A stretch of 64,000 nucleotides of DNA from Liolophura sinensis (lineage: Eukaryota; Mollusca; Polyplacophora; Chitonida; Chitonidae). Positions 8,301-18,180 of this stretch are shown one piece after another (position 1 is the first letter of the stretch; the number at the start of each line of letters is the position of its first letter). The position numbers and the translations under genes were made by a program. The notes below the pieces were generated by a model that did not search any database, was not told the origin of the DNA, and saw only the letters and a program-made list of their open reading frames with translations. The stretch is from NCBI RefSeq assembly GCF_032854445.1, contig NC_088305.1:10091717-10155716 (forward strand), read 5' to 3'.

Positions 8301-11151
8301 ACATTAATATTCTATAAGACAAACAGGATATTAGGTTAAATAGGACACTGTATTGTGTTATGATAACAGAATACATTCTAGGATCACTCAAACAACAGAC
8401 TTTCGGTTAAAATGAATACATTCATTTTTTGAGTGTGCATTCCATCATCGTGGTTTTTCATGATGGCATTGTTTATGATTCCATACTTCGGTTATCCATA
8501 TCTGTTTTCAGAGAGAATTTCATCTTACTGGACGTTTTTTACAGTCAACTGAGTTACGAGCAGGTTACACAGCAAGAGGCATATCCCATCTTTAGTCTCC
8601 TGTGTGAGTTATCTGCTTTTCAAACTAGCTGTCACACTTAGCTTTCTTGGAATACTGGACCATGTAATACAGAGATCTCATTGCTTTACCAGCATACCTA
8701 GTTGTGACATGAACATATTTATCTTGCATACATTCTGGAACACCCTTGTGATATTGTAATAAATATTCATGAAATAAGCCGAATCAGCGTTTCACGACTC
8801 TCGTAAGTTCAAGGCGAGACAAGGTAGCAACTCTCAATCGCGGCTGTACCGAATATACTCTTCGTGCCGTAAAATTGCGTCTTTTTAGCCGCGTTAGTTT
8901 GCGAGTGGACTCACCTTATCTTACCTAAACTTGCGTGAACTCGCATGATTCCTGAAATACCAGTTAGGTTTACTCCTAGACGCTTTGTCAGTTGGCAATA
9001 CTGCGCACGTTTTAGGCATTGTAAGCTGTTACTGACACAATTTTTGGAATATCAAAACATGCAAAATGCATGTATATTATTTCTGTCCCATATGAACTTC
9101 TTGAACAGGGCTTATTAACGTCACGAAATGTGACGTTAGGAGCAAATCACTACCATCGCAGTAGCTCAACCTCTTACTCACAATTTTAATCGGATTCAAA
9201 AACTTTAAATAACTGAGACTTGCGTTATGAACTAAAGCTTTTGCGCTTGCTATGCCCTATTTTGAACGGTAAACTTAAAGACAGTCTGCTCAGTGTCAGA
9301 AGTTCTTTCATTTCTGTTGGCAAGCAAACCCTAAATGACCATGGAAATGCATTAGCTCTTACATGGTTTCTTCCTACATTAGGGGGTCAAGCCCTTTATC
9401 GAGAATAATAATCCCAACGATATGAATAGCGTTTCAGTCCGAAGCTGTTTCACGTTTTTAGCGAAAACGGTGAGGCAGAAATTTATGAAACTGAAGTATG
9501 TTTTAGGGTAGGTTGTCCACCGTTACTTATGGGGTGATTCCGTCACATGCCTTGGGGGCCATAATGGAGTTTAATGAAAACCCCTCTCAGATGAATGACC
9601 GGCCCGGATAGCACAGTTGGTAGAGCGTCCGCTTCGGGACCGGTAGATCCAGGATCAATCCTTGATCGAATCACACCTAAGACTGTAAAAGAGGAAGTTG
9701 TAACTTCCTCGTTTGACGTTCAGCATGGATTGGATAGTGCAACGACCGGTTGACCCGTATCAGTATAATGGCTCGGGCGGGGCGGCTTACTTGCCTTCGG
9801 TAAGTCGTCTCAGTGAAGCAGCACTAAATAAAAGAGCGGTGGAAATCCGTCCTGCAACAAGGAGGCACATCACACATGCATGCACCCTAAGGATTCCTTC
9901 GTCGTCATATAACTGAAAAATTGTTGAGTACGACGTTAAACCCCAAGCACTCACTCACTCTCTCTCAGATGAATGTATCTTCTGACATGAAAATAGTACA
10001 GGTGTTTTCTCTATGACATTTTCCAAAGCTTGGAGATTTTCGATGTTAAGGCAAATTAGTATTTAACATAGATTTAAGAATAGCTCAAAAGTAGGTCAAT
10101 TTTCATAAACCTTTCAAATAACGAAAACACTGATGTCAAGATTACGAATATGCAATTAGTTTTTCGCTGTGACATGTAATTTTCATAAAGTTAGCAACAA
10201 ACAAATCGTTTGAATGGCTTATCTACTCAACATGGGGGCTTCGTGCAAGACTGCATGAAACTAATTTCTACCGTATAGAGTGGAACGGACTCAACCTTGC
10301 AAAAATCTGTTTCTGATTTCTGTTTTTCGTTATGACCAATGGTCGGTCTTCAGTACTAGATCTAATGTACGTGATATACTGTTGTCTCGGGTTTAAATTT
10401 TTACAGTCCAAGTATATGATGACAATAAGTCCTGTATTTTCCCCGGTCTAAGTTGTTGTAATATGTTTGGGAATAAAGCTCTGTACATGAAAGAGTTTAA
10501 AAATGTAACAGTCTGCAACTTTTTACCAGTTTTACGTCCCAGTTTGGCTGCTGCAGGAACGCAAACAGACTAGAAAGTTCGAATCCCACTGACGTAATGA
10601 TGTCGGTTACTCTTGATTTGATTGGCGTTTTACGCCGTATTCAAGAATATTTCACTTATGCGATAGTGGGAGGTAACCGGATAAAGCCAGGGGGAAACCC
10701 TCGACCATCCGCAGGTTGAAGACAGACCTTCCCACCTATGGCCGGAGAGGAAGCCAGCGAGGGCTGGGCTTGAACTCACAGAGACCACATTTGTGAGGGG
10801 CTTCTAACTTCTTTATTAGGTTTTTAATTGTTTTATAAAAATTGGAAGACTTGTACCTTCTATATTCCACACTCCTATCTATCTCCATAAGGCTCATTTA
10901 ACCATAAATAAAGATCTTCGTTTACCGGAAGAACAGCTTGAACCTCGGGAATGTTGTTTACGAAGTTTTAATTTGTGTTTAATTATGTTTGTTTTTAATA
11001 ATGTTTATTTTTTTTTCATTTCTTCTTTCTAGGCGACATTGGGGGTAGTCTGGGGCTGTTCCTTGGAGCTAGTGCTTTGAGCATATTTGAGGTCGTAGAC
11101 CTGATTGTCAGTCACTTGTATCATCTTATACTTGGCACCCGCAGATCCTAA
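5330..11151 (+). CDS. DEG/ENaC-family sodium channel, 3' part (4 exons), with giant extracellular insert
   Basis: Seen: four exons with consensus splice sites and compatible phases, 5330-5386, 5686-7210, 8512-8603 and 11033-11151 (TAA). The product reads through the family Cys-rich thumb end (YPPACALQEMDAC, then LCSCPVQCNFARY), then about 485 residues, then the pre-TM2 palm (VRENFILLDVFY, SYEQVTQQEAYPIFSLLC) and TM2 (DIGGSLGLFLGASALSIFEV), and ends in a very short cytoplasmic tail. Family knowledge: these are trimeric amiloride-type cation channels of the plasma membrane, and TM2 with the GxS-like GAS triplet forms the selectivity filter. In ASIC-type members only about 40-45 residues separate the CNxxRY motif from the last palm strands, so this protein carries about 440 extra. 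The insert is highly helical and charged, with at least five N-glycosylation sequons (NLT, NIS, NFT, NFT, NLS). Exons for the cytoplasmic N-terminus, TM1 and most of the finger domain are not in this window. They are inferred to lie upstream of base 1, beyond the LINE. Confidence 0.88.
5467..5612 (-). mobile_element. SINE1 fragment
   Basis: The reverse complement reads the SINE1 body and 3' end (GTGAAATATTCTTGAGTACG and CATAATGCTGGCCGCC). It lies in the small intron between DEG/ENaC exons a and b; the tRNA head is lost. Confidence 0.85.
5686..7210 (+). CDS. DEG/ENaC exon b (giant insert exon)
   Basis: The exon starts after TTTTTTTTCTCAG, completes a Lys codon, and opens with KSFHLKENDLCSCPVQCNF, the last thumb cysteines of the family. 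It then encodes one uninterrupted open frame of about 508 residues to donor AG/GTAAGA, entering phase 1 and leaving phase 2. After the CNFARY motif no cysteine-rich pattern follows. Instead there is helical, Lys/Glu/Leu-rich sequence (for example HELLEKKLRTKLQMLKEVL, likely coiled coil) with N-glycosylation sequons. The intact frame over 1.5 kb argues for selection. If read alone from its first Met, the exon would look like an orphan 495-residue protein. Confidence 0.87.
7305..7400 (+). repeat. Dispersed repeat R1, fragment
   Basis: GTTAGAATAAAACCCTGACT and the following bases match the 3' half of the R1 copy at 13379-13600 (GTTAGAGTAAAACCCTACTG..., TATTTGCCAGCTATCAC). It lies in the intron after exon b. 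Confidence 0.55.
8198..8428. mobile_element. MITE-like hairpin element with long inverted repeats
   Basis: The first about 70 bases (AAAATGAATCTATTCATTTT..., CTAGAATGTGTTCT) match the reverse complement of the last about 75 (AAAATGAATGTATTCATTTT..., CTAGAATGTATTCT) with a few mismatches and a small indel. The outermost 20 bases are themselves nearly palindromic. It is 231 bp with no coding capacity and sits about 85 bp upstream of DEG/ENaC exon c. The superfamily cannot be named; no clear target duplication was found. Confidence 0.75.
8512..8603 (+). CDS. DEG/ENaC exon c (last palm strands)
   Basis: Acceptor CTGTTTTCAG and donor T/GTGAGT bound a 92-bp exon. Entering phase 2 from exon b gives Arg-Glu-Asn-Phe..., leaving phase 1. 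It encodes ENFILLDVFYSQLSYEQV then TQQEAYPIFSLL, the signature stretch before TM2 in this family. Confidence 0.88.
8604..9597. other. Intron sequence, nothing recognised
   Basis: No exon or known repeat is seen. A short local inverted repeat occurs around 9118-9140 (CGTCACG...TGACG). Confidence 0.35.
9598..9961 (+). mobile_element. SINE2 full-length copy with target duplication
   Basis: The tRNA-like head (CCGGATAGCACAGTTGGTAG; B box GGATCAATCC) is followed by a roughly 280-bp body and a 3' end TTGTTGAGTACGACGTTAAA with a (CACT)n tail. It is flanked by a perfect 14-bp duplication CTCTCAGATGAATG (9584-9597 and 9962-9975). This is the reference copy for the family in this window. Confidence 0.93.
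9976..10614. other. Intron sequence, nothing recognised
   Basis: AT-rich; no exon, repeat or RNA gene identified. Confidence 0.35.
10615..10802 (-). mobile_element. SINE1 copy, partial
   Basis: The reverse strand shows the SINE1 body (GAGTTCAAGCCCAGC, TTGAATACGGCGTAAAACGC) with a short internal deletion. It lies in the last DEG/ENaC intron. Confidence 0.88.
11033..11151 (+). CDS. DEG/ENaC exon d (TM2 and C-terminus)
   Basis: A long pyrimidine tract and CTTTCTAG acceptor precede GC, which completes the Cys codon begun in exon c. The exon encodes DIGGSLGLFLGASALSIFEV, the TM2 pore helix, then about 18 residues ending at TAA (11149-11151). The cytoplasmic tail is very short compared with vertebrate ENaC subunits. 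Confidence 0.9.
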
Positions 11152-12424
11152 TTCACCACATTAAACATTACACGATTTGGTATAGAGTAAATATCTCAAT
11201 GTGTCTAAAAGGATATATAAAGCACCTGGTTGTTATTTCTTAATACGTTGTATATTATGTGGCCTTACATTGTACAACTACAAGAAAATTCATGAGCTTT
11301 CTCCTGGTCGGGTGGGGGTGGTAAAAATGGCTTTAAACTACAGTTTTCGGGAGACTCCAGCGGTTAAGCCGGAAATTAAGTAGCCTGCTTCGGTGACGTT
11401 AACGCTGATAGCTGTCAGAACAATTTTGTTGGCTCCGGTGGGTGGGGGCAAAATAGGGGCACTCAGCCGGCCCTTCTTTCCCATCGTGTTCATGTATGAA
11501 GTCATTTCAGAATACTTCCTTCCATTAACAGTAAATATGCATAACATACAGGAATACTCGTTTTATAGTACGTTTTCCTGTATCCTTAAGTGAAGAGTTT
11601 TGACATTTTATATGGCGGTGGCTTCTTTTTCGTAAAAAGTAAAATGTTTTTCGGGAACGAAGTAAGAATCCATCACGCTACTAGATACAATATACTCTGA
11701 CATTCCTGAATTAGTTCTATGAACTGTTTTAGCTTGCATAAAAAATTTTAACATTATTTCTTTGTAAATTTCTAAGATGACCTTGCGCTGAAATGATATA
11801 CCCTGATGTACATTTTTTGAGGGGAAATTCCAGCTCAAAACGTTATGAACTTCATATATGTATTACCCATGTATCACTGTCAACTTCCGCATGGCGTGTA
11901 CTACAAACATACACCAATCAAATCGAAGGGGAGTGGACCATCAGAGGCGCTTGTCAACATGAAATTTGTAGATTCCCCGCTTTCACTGGTTTGAGGCCTT
12001 AGTGACAATAAGCAGTCTACGACGCTTGTCCGACTGATTGGCACAGCCTAACTTTCTTTAAAAGACCACCTTTCTTCCATCAATATAATCTTATATATCT
12101 GTATGTATATATTCATGGATGCTTGGGTTTTTACGCCGTACTTCGTTGACATCTGAATATTAAATGTGGAAAAGTCCATCTGTAAATTGCCAAAGGTTTG
12201 TAGTAGACGTTGGTCACTCCGGTTTCCTGCACCCACTAAATTTAAAGCCATGTTTAAATGAAACATTCATGAGAATGGCGTTAAGCAATAATAAAGTTAT
12301 TAAATATTAAGAAGCTGGTGCCTTACGGCAATCAACTTTTCTGAGGGCCTATGTTCCGTGGCTATGATGTCAGATAAGTCGATCCGTCCATTTACATGTA
12401 TGTCAGCAAATATATACTCTCGTC
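11152..12424. other. 3' flank of DEG/ENaC gene, no gene seen
   Basis: Mixed AT-rich sequence holding the 3' UTR and intergenic DNA. No further exon or known repeat is supported; short open frames on both strands have no family resemblance. Confidence 0.35.
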
Positions 12425-12770
12425 TAACCGGGCACAGCAATGAAGCCCAGAAAGTAGGGTGAGCGACTCAAGGGCACGAGGCGGACGGCGTGTGGGTTTA
12501 ACTCCGTCTTTGGACAGATACACTTGAGAATGCCCCCCATCTCCCGGCTTTCGTTCTTCATAGGGACGAAGTGGGCGTTCAACGGCGCTCGTGTGTCCGA
12601 TTGCGCCAATATGTTGCGCAAGTCCTTAGGTCAGACGTATTCAAATTCTTCATTAAAAGGGGCAAAGATCCTTGGTTTACTACGAACGCTCTGGTTTCCT
12701 CCAACATTGCGTCATTGTAAAGTTCAATCAATGGATCAGTCAGCCACCTACCTCGAAGATTTGTCAATTA
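12425..12770 (-). pseudogene. Unrecognised exon-like coding remnant with a frameshift
   Basis: Reading the minus strand, one frame gives about 45 coherent residues (WLTDPLIELYNDAMLEETRA...). A second frame continues (LRNILAQSDTRAPLNAHFVP...) to a stop at the low-coordinate end. Composition is protein-like and GC content is higher than the surroundings. The two frames abut around 12625-12650, which suggests one broken coding segment. I do not recognise the family; chance open frames remain possible. Confidence 0.3.
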
Positions 12771-13078
12771 ACTAAGTAAACTTCATCTGCTCAGCTGTGG
12801 CATATGTATAAATCCACCCAGCACAGACTTTTCTGCTGATTTATTATTGTTTTATAGATTACTATTTATAAACTATCTTGTTTATGTTCCGTTGTGTTAT
12901 ATTTATATTTTACTGATCACTATATAACAGCTTTGGAATGATTTACCATTTGTTGCATTATTTAAATACCACTTGCTTATTAAACATTTGACGCTGAAAT
13001 TGTCGTACAGTTTGAATTTATACATAGGCATTTGCTTTGTTTTAATGCGATTGTACGCTAAATAGTATGACAACACAG

Positions 13079-13200
13079 CCTTTTGAGTATTTCTAGACTG
13101 GTGACGACCGATAAAGTGCAGTTAACATCCCTGCATTTTTTTTACCTAATTCTGCTAAAGCCATGATGCTAGGGTGCGTGTAAATTGCTACTATTTATGT
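13079..13200 (+). repeat. Dispersed repeat R1, copy
   Basis: Begins CCTTTTGAGTATTTCTAGAC and shares with the copies at 13379, 16638 and 19350 the succession: TTTCTAGAC-CAGTGAC, AATTGCAATTAACAT-CCTGCAT, ATTTTTAC. Confidence 0.6.
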
Positions 13201-13378
13201 ATTTACAGATTCCTTACATCACAACAATGTACTACCCACAATTTAAGTCCTTTTCCTGTTCTGAGTTTGGCTTTCAAAGGACTTGCAATTTGTGACTTAA
13301 GTTGCTTGACAAATATGGACCTTGGTCCCTTTACGTTGTTGCAATATAATTGTGTGTTCAATGGGATGATAATACAGC

Positions 13379-13600
13379 CTTTTGAGTATTTCTACATCAG
13401 TGACATCTAATATATTGCAATTAACATACCTGCATATTTTACATTAGCATGCGCATTTACATGTTAGAGTAAAACCGTTAGAGTAAAACCCTACTGAGGT
13501 AAATAAGATTTCACCGGTGACGTGTGACTATTTGCCAGCTATCACACTGTCGTCGCTGCTCTGGTTTTACTCTCTATGTGTACGTCATTAATTATATTCA
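13379..13600 (+). repeat. Dispersed repeat R1, longer copy
   Basis: Begins CCTTTTGAGTATTTCTACAT and continues into a 3' half (TAGAGTAAAACCCTACTGAG; TGACTATTTGCCAGC; CTCTGGTTTTACTCTCT) that recurs at 7305 and 16638. No coding capacity. The TE class is unknown. Confidence 0.6.
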
Positions 13601-13628
13601 AATAGACTGACATTAGCCATGACTTCCA

Positions 13629-13719
13629 CAGCCCGGTTTTCTGCCACCATAATGCTGGGCGCCATCACACAAGTGAAATGTTCTTGAGTACGACGTAAAA
13701 CACCAATCAAATAAATAAA
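13629..13719 (+). mobile_element. SINE1 3' fragment
   Basis: CACCATAATGCTGGGCGCC..., CTTGAGTACGACGTAAAACA then CAATCAAATAAATAAAT. It is immediately followed by a second, independent SINE1 fragment. Confidence 0.85.
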
Positions 13720-13832
13720 TCAACCTGCGGATGGTCGTGAGTTTTCCCCGGGCTCTGCCCGGTTTCCTCCAACCATAGTGTTGGCCGACGTCGTATACGT
13801 GAAACAGTATTGAGTATAGCGCACCAAACCTA
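13720..13832 (+). mobile_element. SINE1 internal/3' fragment
   Basis: AACCTGCGGATGGTCGTGAG through CCGACGTCGTATACGTGAAA. It is diverged and lacks the A/T tail. It lies tandem to the preceding fragment. Confidence 0.8.
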
Positions 13833-13872
13833 GGCCATGGCGCGTAATAATCCAGTAGCCTCTCTCCAGTGA

Positions 13873-14226
13873 CCGGCCCGGATAGCACAGTTGGTAGAGC
13901 GTCCGCTTCGGGAGCGGTAGATCCAGGATCAATCCTTGATCGAGTCACACCTAAGACTTTAAAAGAGGAAGTTGTAACTTCCTCGCTTGGCGTTCAGCAT
14001 GGAGGGGATAGTGTAACGACTGGTTGACCCGTACCAGTATAATGGCAGTATACTTGCCTACGGTAAGTCGTCTCAGTGAAGCAGCACTAAATAAAAGAGC
14101 GGTGGAAATCCGTCCTGCTACAAGGAGGCACATTACACGCACATGCACCCTAAAAGATTCCTTCGTCGTCACATGACTGAAAAATTGTTGAGTACGACGT
14201 TAAACCCCAAGCACTCACTCACTCAC
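13873..14226 (+). mobile_element. SINE2 full-length copy
   Basis: Near-identical to the copy at 9598: tRNA-like head, AAAGAGGAAGTTGTAACTTC body palindrome, GAGTACGACGTTAAACCCC and (CACT)n tail. No convincing target duplication was found. Confidence 0.9.
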
Positions 14227-14227
14227 T

Positions 14228-15545
14228 ATATCCACTATGTCTGTAGAGTTGCATAAAATATTCGATTGGCTGGCAGCTAACCTCTTGTTCCTTAATATTA
14301 CTAAAACATAGTGCATGCATATAAATGTATCCAAAAATAAGGCACTTCCTCTACCATTGTATTTGCATGGCATTGAAATAGCCTGCCTGCAAGAACACAA
14401 GTTATTGGGACTACATATTTATTCAAGGCTGTCTTGGACGTCACGCGTTAACTTTATTAGTAAGAAAGTATCCAGAAATATTGGCATCATCAAACATATT
14501 CGAGCAAATGTCATCAAAAAACACTGCTTATTTTGTACTATTCTCTGATATTCCATTAGCTTTCCTGTTTCATGGGGCAACACATACACGAGTCATCCCC
14601 ATCCCTTAGTTATCCTTCAGAAACATCATCCGCCTCATTTCCAATACTAAAGAGCCTCAAAATCGTCCCTCTTGCACAAATACAGATATTCATCCTTTCT
14701 ACTCGCATATAAATCCATTCACCAAACACTCTCTCTTGCTCATCAATTTACACAGCTGTTAAAAAGACAATCTGACATTCACAATTCTCTACCAGATCTT
14801 AATCTTTCAATCTCAATGTACCCTTTCCAACTTCAAATCTATCAACGCATTTTATCAAATCATCAGGCCCAAGGGAGTGTAATAGACTTCCTCCAAACAT
14901 CAAAGTAATCAATGGCACGTCTTTATTCAAATCCAGGTTAAAAGGTTTTTAAATTAACAATATTTGATCCACATAGTCATATAATCTACGAGGCAGAAAG
15001 TGTTACACAAAATATTATTCACACTATTGTATAGTTAACTGAATTTGGGTGTTTATAGTGTTACATTTCCATGTGAATTTTTTCTGACTTTGCTTTTGTT
15101 AATACAATTATTCACTAATTAGGGACCTCCGTGGCTCAGTTGGTTCGAGCGCTAGAGCAGCGTAATGACGCAAGATTCTCTCACCAATGCGGTCGCTGTG
15201 AGTTCAAGTCCAGCTCATGCTGGCTTCCTCTCCGGCCGTAAGTGGGAAGGCCTGCCAGCAACCTGCGGAAGGTCGTGGGTTTCCCCCGGGCTGCCCGGTT
15301 TCCACCCACCATAATGCTGACCGCCGTCGTGTAAGTGAAATATTCTTGAGTACGGCGTAAAACACCAATCAAATAAATAAATAAATAAATTCACCAATTA
15401 TTGCTCCTCAACAAGCATGTATTATTATTCTTTGAGAATAACTAGTCAGGGGTAGAACAAGTCCCGCGAACTTTATTCACGCCATTTATGAAATATGTAA
15501 TTATACATATATTTATGTATGATGAATAAACATTAAATTCAATTC
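14228..15545 (+). pseudogene. Second LINE family remnant (CR1/RTE-like RT C-terminus)
   Basis: Fragments in several frames resemble the RT thumb and C-terminal region of non-LTR elements: IFDWLAANLLFLNITKT, then HKLLGLHIYSRLSWTSRV, ISKKVSRNIGIIKHIR and VSWGNTYTSHPHPLVILQK. Stops interrupt the frame. The 3' part continues to a TGAATAAACATTAAATTCAA-type end near 15545. It is unlike the LINE at 413 and is split by a SINE1 insertion at 15122. Confidence 0.65.
15122..15389 (+). mobile_element. SINE1 full-length copy with target duplication
   Basis: Complete head (GGGACCTCCGTGGCTCAGTT), body and (AAAT)n tail. It is flanked by TTCACTAATTA (15111-15121) and TTCACCAATTA (15390-15400), an 11-bp duplication with one later change. 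It is inserted into the older LINE remnant. Confidence 0.93.
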
Positions 15546-16215
15546 AACCTCACCTTGTGAAGGTACACCGGAAGTACAACCAACGAAAAACAGATTCGAG
15601 CACTAGACTAGTAGTTCAGAGGAAGGTAAAATATCAGTATTTTCTGGTATATGACATCTTTATTTTCTAAAGAGTTTTACATATAGACTGACGGGTAGTT
15701 TTTATGTCATTGGCTAGTTTCTATATCCTTATTCTGCATAAAAACACAACACGATTTCATACAGGTCAAGTCAATATACCATAAAATTCTAGTCCTAATT
15801 ATATACTGAAAGGAATTATGAACGCATCACTTACAGATCCACATATTATTTAGGTGAGTTTCGGCATCAGAAAAAATGTGCAGGATGTGATGAGTTACCA
15901 GTTTTGAAGAGAATGAGACCTGTTACAAAGTTGCACGGCATTTAATGGCCGACGCAAAGTCGGTTCAACAGAGATGTTAAAACAAACTTTCACATGCTCG
16001 GGTAAACATCAACAAAAAGATAACTTCAGTATCGTATGTGTCCGCCATGGATATCAATAACTGACGTTTACCTCCTCGTAAGAGAAAAGATGACCCCCTA
16101 AAAATGAGGAGGGATCTTTTGCCATGTCGTGCGGAGAGATGCTTCCAGCTGCTACCCATTGAGGCGTGGTGCCATATTGACAAATCACCTCCCCATCTAA
16201 CACAGGCATGCTCGA
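15546..16215. other. Intergenic, nothing recognised
   Basis: No exon or known repeat. The 3' part is GC-richer and abuts the minisatellite. A minus-strand open frame here runs through that repeat and is not credible as a gene. Confidence 0.35.
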
Positions 16216-16406
16216 CGTTCAAGGCGGACGACACGGGCAAACCACTGAGACGAACGACACAGGCAAACCATTGAGACGAACGACACGGGCAAACCGTGAA
16301 TGCGAGCGCCACGGGCAAACCTTTAAGGCTAATGAGTACGGGCAAACTCTTCAGATGAGCGACACAGGCAAAGCGTTAAGACTAGCGACACGGATAAACC
16401 GTTAAG
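16216..16406 (+). repeat. Minisatellite, unit about 26 bp, 7 copies
   Basis: Diverged tandem units of the form ACGACACGGGCAAACC then a variable TGAGACGA end. Units differ by substitutions and 1-bp indels, so it is not a conserved protein repeat. Confidence 0.8.
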
Positions 16407-16529
16407 ATGGTATCGGATATGAAGAACCACGCTTATATAAATGTGGGTGTATTTCATACATATTCTCCTTACTCATACTAAGACAATTATTCCTAGTTGA
16501 TCGTAGACCTATTATTTAATTTGTAAACA

Positions 16530-16920
16530 AGTGGATCGATGTCACAGCCAGGGCTGCTGCGTGTGGTAAACTACCGTTACACTGCATTGACGGTCATGCA
16601 GAGTTGTGCTCTGTGTTTGCCCTGTTTATTCCATGTGAAGACAACATAACGTTTTGAGTAATTCTAGACCATTAACGTCCAATAAATTGCAAGTAATATC
16701 ACTATGGGTTTTTTGTTTTTACTAAATGACGTACAGAGGTCGTATTTTACCAATTACAGGTACGTGTGACCATGTACCAACTATCGTCCTGTCGTCTCTG
16801 CCCTGGTTTTTCTCTCTGTGCTGTGTGTCTTTTATATCTGAGATGTGCTGGAGGCAAACCCCTAAAACTCCACATATAATCTGGTATGTGAGCAATATAC
16901 GTCAAATACAGTTCCAAAAT
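16530..16920 (+). repeat. Dispersed repeat R1, copy
   Basis: Core GTTTTGAGTAATTCTAGACC (about 16653) followed by the family 3' half (CTATCGTCCTGTCGTCTCTG, CTGGTTTTTCTCTCT). Boundaries are approximate. Confidence 0.5.
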
Positions 16921-18180
16921 TAGTGCTTAGTTTGACATTGAATGATTCACATCAATGCAACTAATTCATATTCGTTTTTTTTTTTTTTTTGGGGGGGGGG
17001 GGGTTGTTTGTTTAGTATATGTAGATGTAAATGTAGTATATGTTCAATTAATGAAAAATACTGAGTAAACATTCAATGTTTTGTGCCACATTAGACAAAT
17101 GGACGTGTGTTAAGGCCATGTAAACAAGCCCTATGTGAACTAGTAATTTATGATAACAGGGCACGGTTTAAGCATGCATACTCACACGGAATCACCAACA
17201 ACGGCTTTTAAAGTGACAAGGAACAATACTCAACACGAAATGAAAATGCTCAAATAGAAAATGGATTGGCAATTTAAGGGGAAAAGACCTTTAAAATGTA
17301 GCAGACGTCAGTAGAAAGACCATTAAAAACGGTACATAAAATATCGCTTAGTTTTTTTAGACTCGATCAGACTTTCTTCGCCGGAAATAAATGCAGCCAT
17401 TGTGTAAGGGTTGCCGACCGTATTGATAATGGATATCACCATTGACGTCACACAACTTTTCAGGCACCAATAAAATTTCCGTTTATTCGTATCTTTTGTG
17501 CCTGTTCCGGAAACACCGAGTCCGATATTAAAATCCTTTTTTTATGAAGAGAGGGGAGATTAGTCACCATTGACAGCATATATATATGCTTCTTAACATC
17601 ATTCTTGCAATCTACATATTTGGCAGTATTTAATGTAGTGTAACGAATCTAAGCACAAATAAGCAAAGATATTTTCAGGTGCAGATTTCTACATATAGAG
17701 AAAAGTTTGGGTTAATTGACCACATAATCTGGCTTATGCAATTGAAGTAATCCCACTCAGTCATGAAAATCGTCTCATTATACTGTTTGACTCACTTGGG
17801 TTAGTGGGAAAGTTCACTTTCATTACACAGCTGATCAGGTCAGATTTCTAAGTCAATTGTCCCATACTTTCTCTCAGAGTATACCGTTAATCTACTGCAT
17901 AATTTTTCTATTTCTCTTTCCTTTCCAATATAAGTGGTAGAGGTAAGTCTTGCCCTTTTAGAACACGCTTTTCAGTCTGCTAATCTAAGCCAAGACAACA
18001 GCATGCCAGGAGAGTAACACCAGAGCAACAAAGTTAGCGCGATACATGTAGTTGGCAAATACATCACTCGTAACTAGACGGCCTATAGTGAATTTACTAG
18101 AATTTACAGTTGTAGGGTTTTATTTTAACTAATCATTAAATGTAAGTAACTTAAACAACTGTCGTGATGACAATAGCAAC
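16921..18180. other. Intergenic; homopolymer run, nothing else recognised
   Basis: An abutting poly-T/poly-G run occurs at about 16975-17003. The rest is AT-rich with no credible exon, repeat family or RNA gene. Confidence 0.4.

Noticed and set aside
9598..9680. tRNA gene at the SINE2 head
   Set aside because: Identical head in three or more SINE2 copies with target duplication; acceptor stem not intact.
15977..16345. 122-residue minus-strand open frame
   Set aside because: Runs through the 26-bp minisatellite; no family resemblance, start or splice context.
16208..16405. Repetitive + strand frame with GQT/TGK units
   Set aside because: Translation of the minisatellite; unit length is not a fixed multiple of three and no conserved protein pattern is kept.
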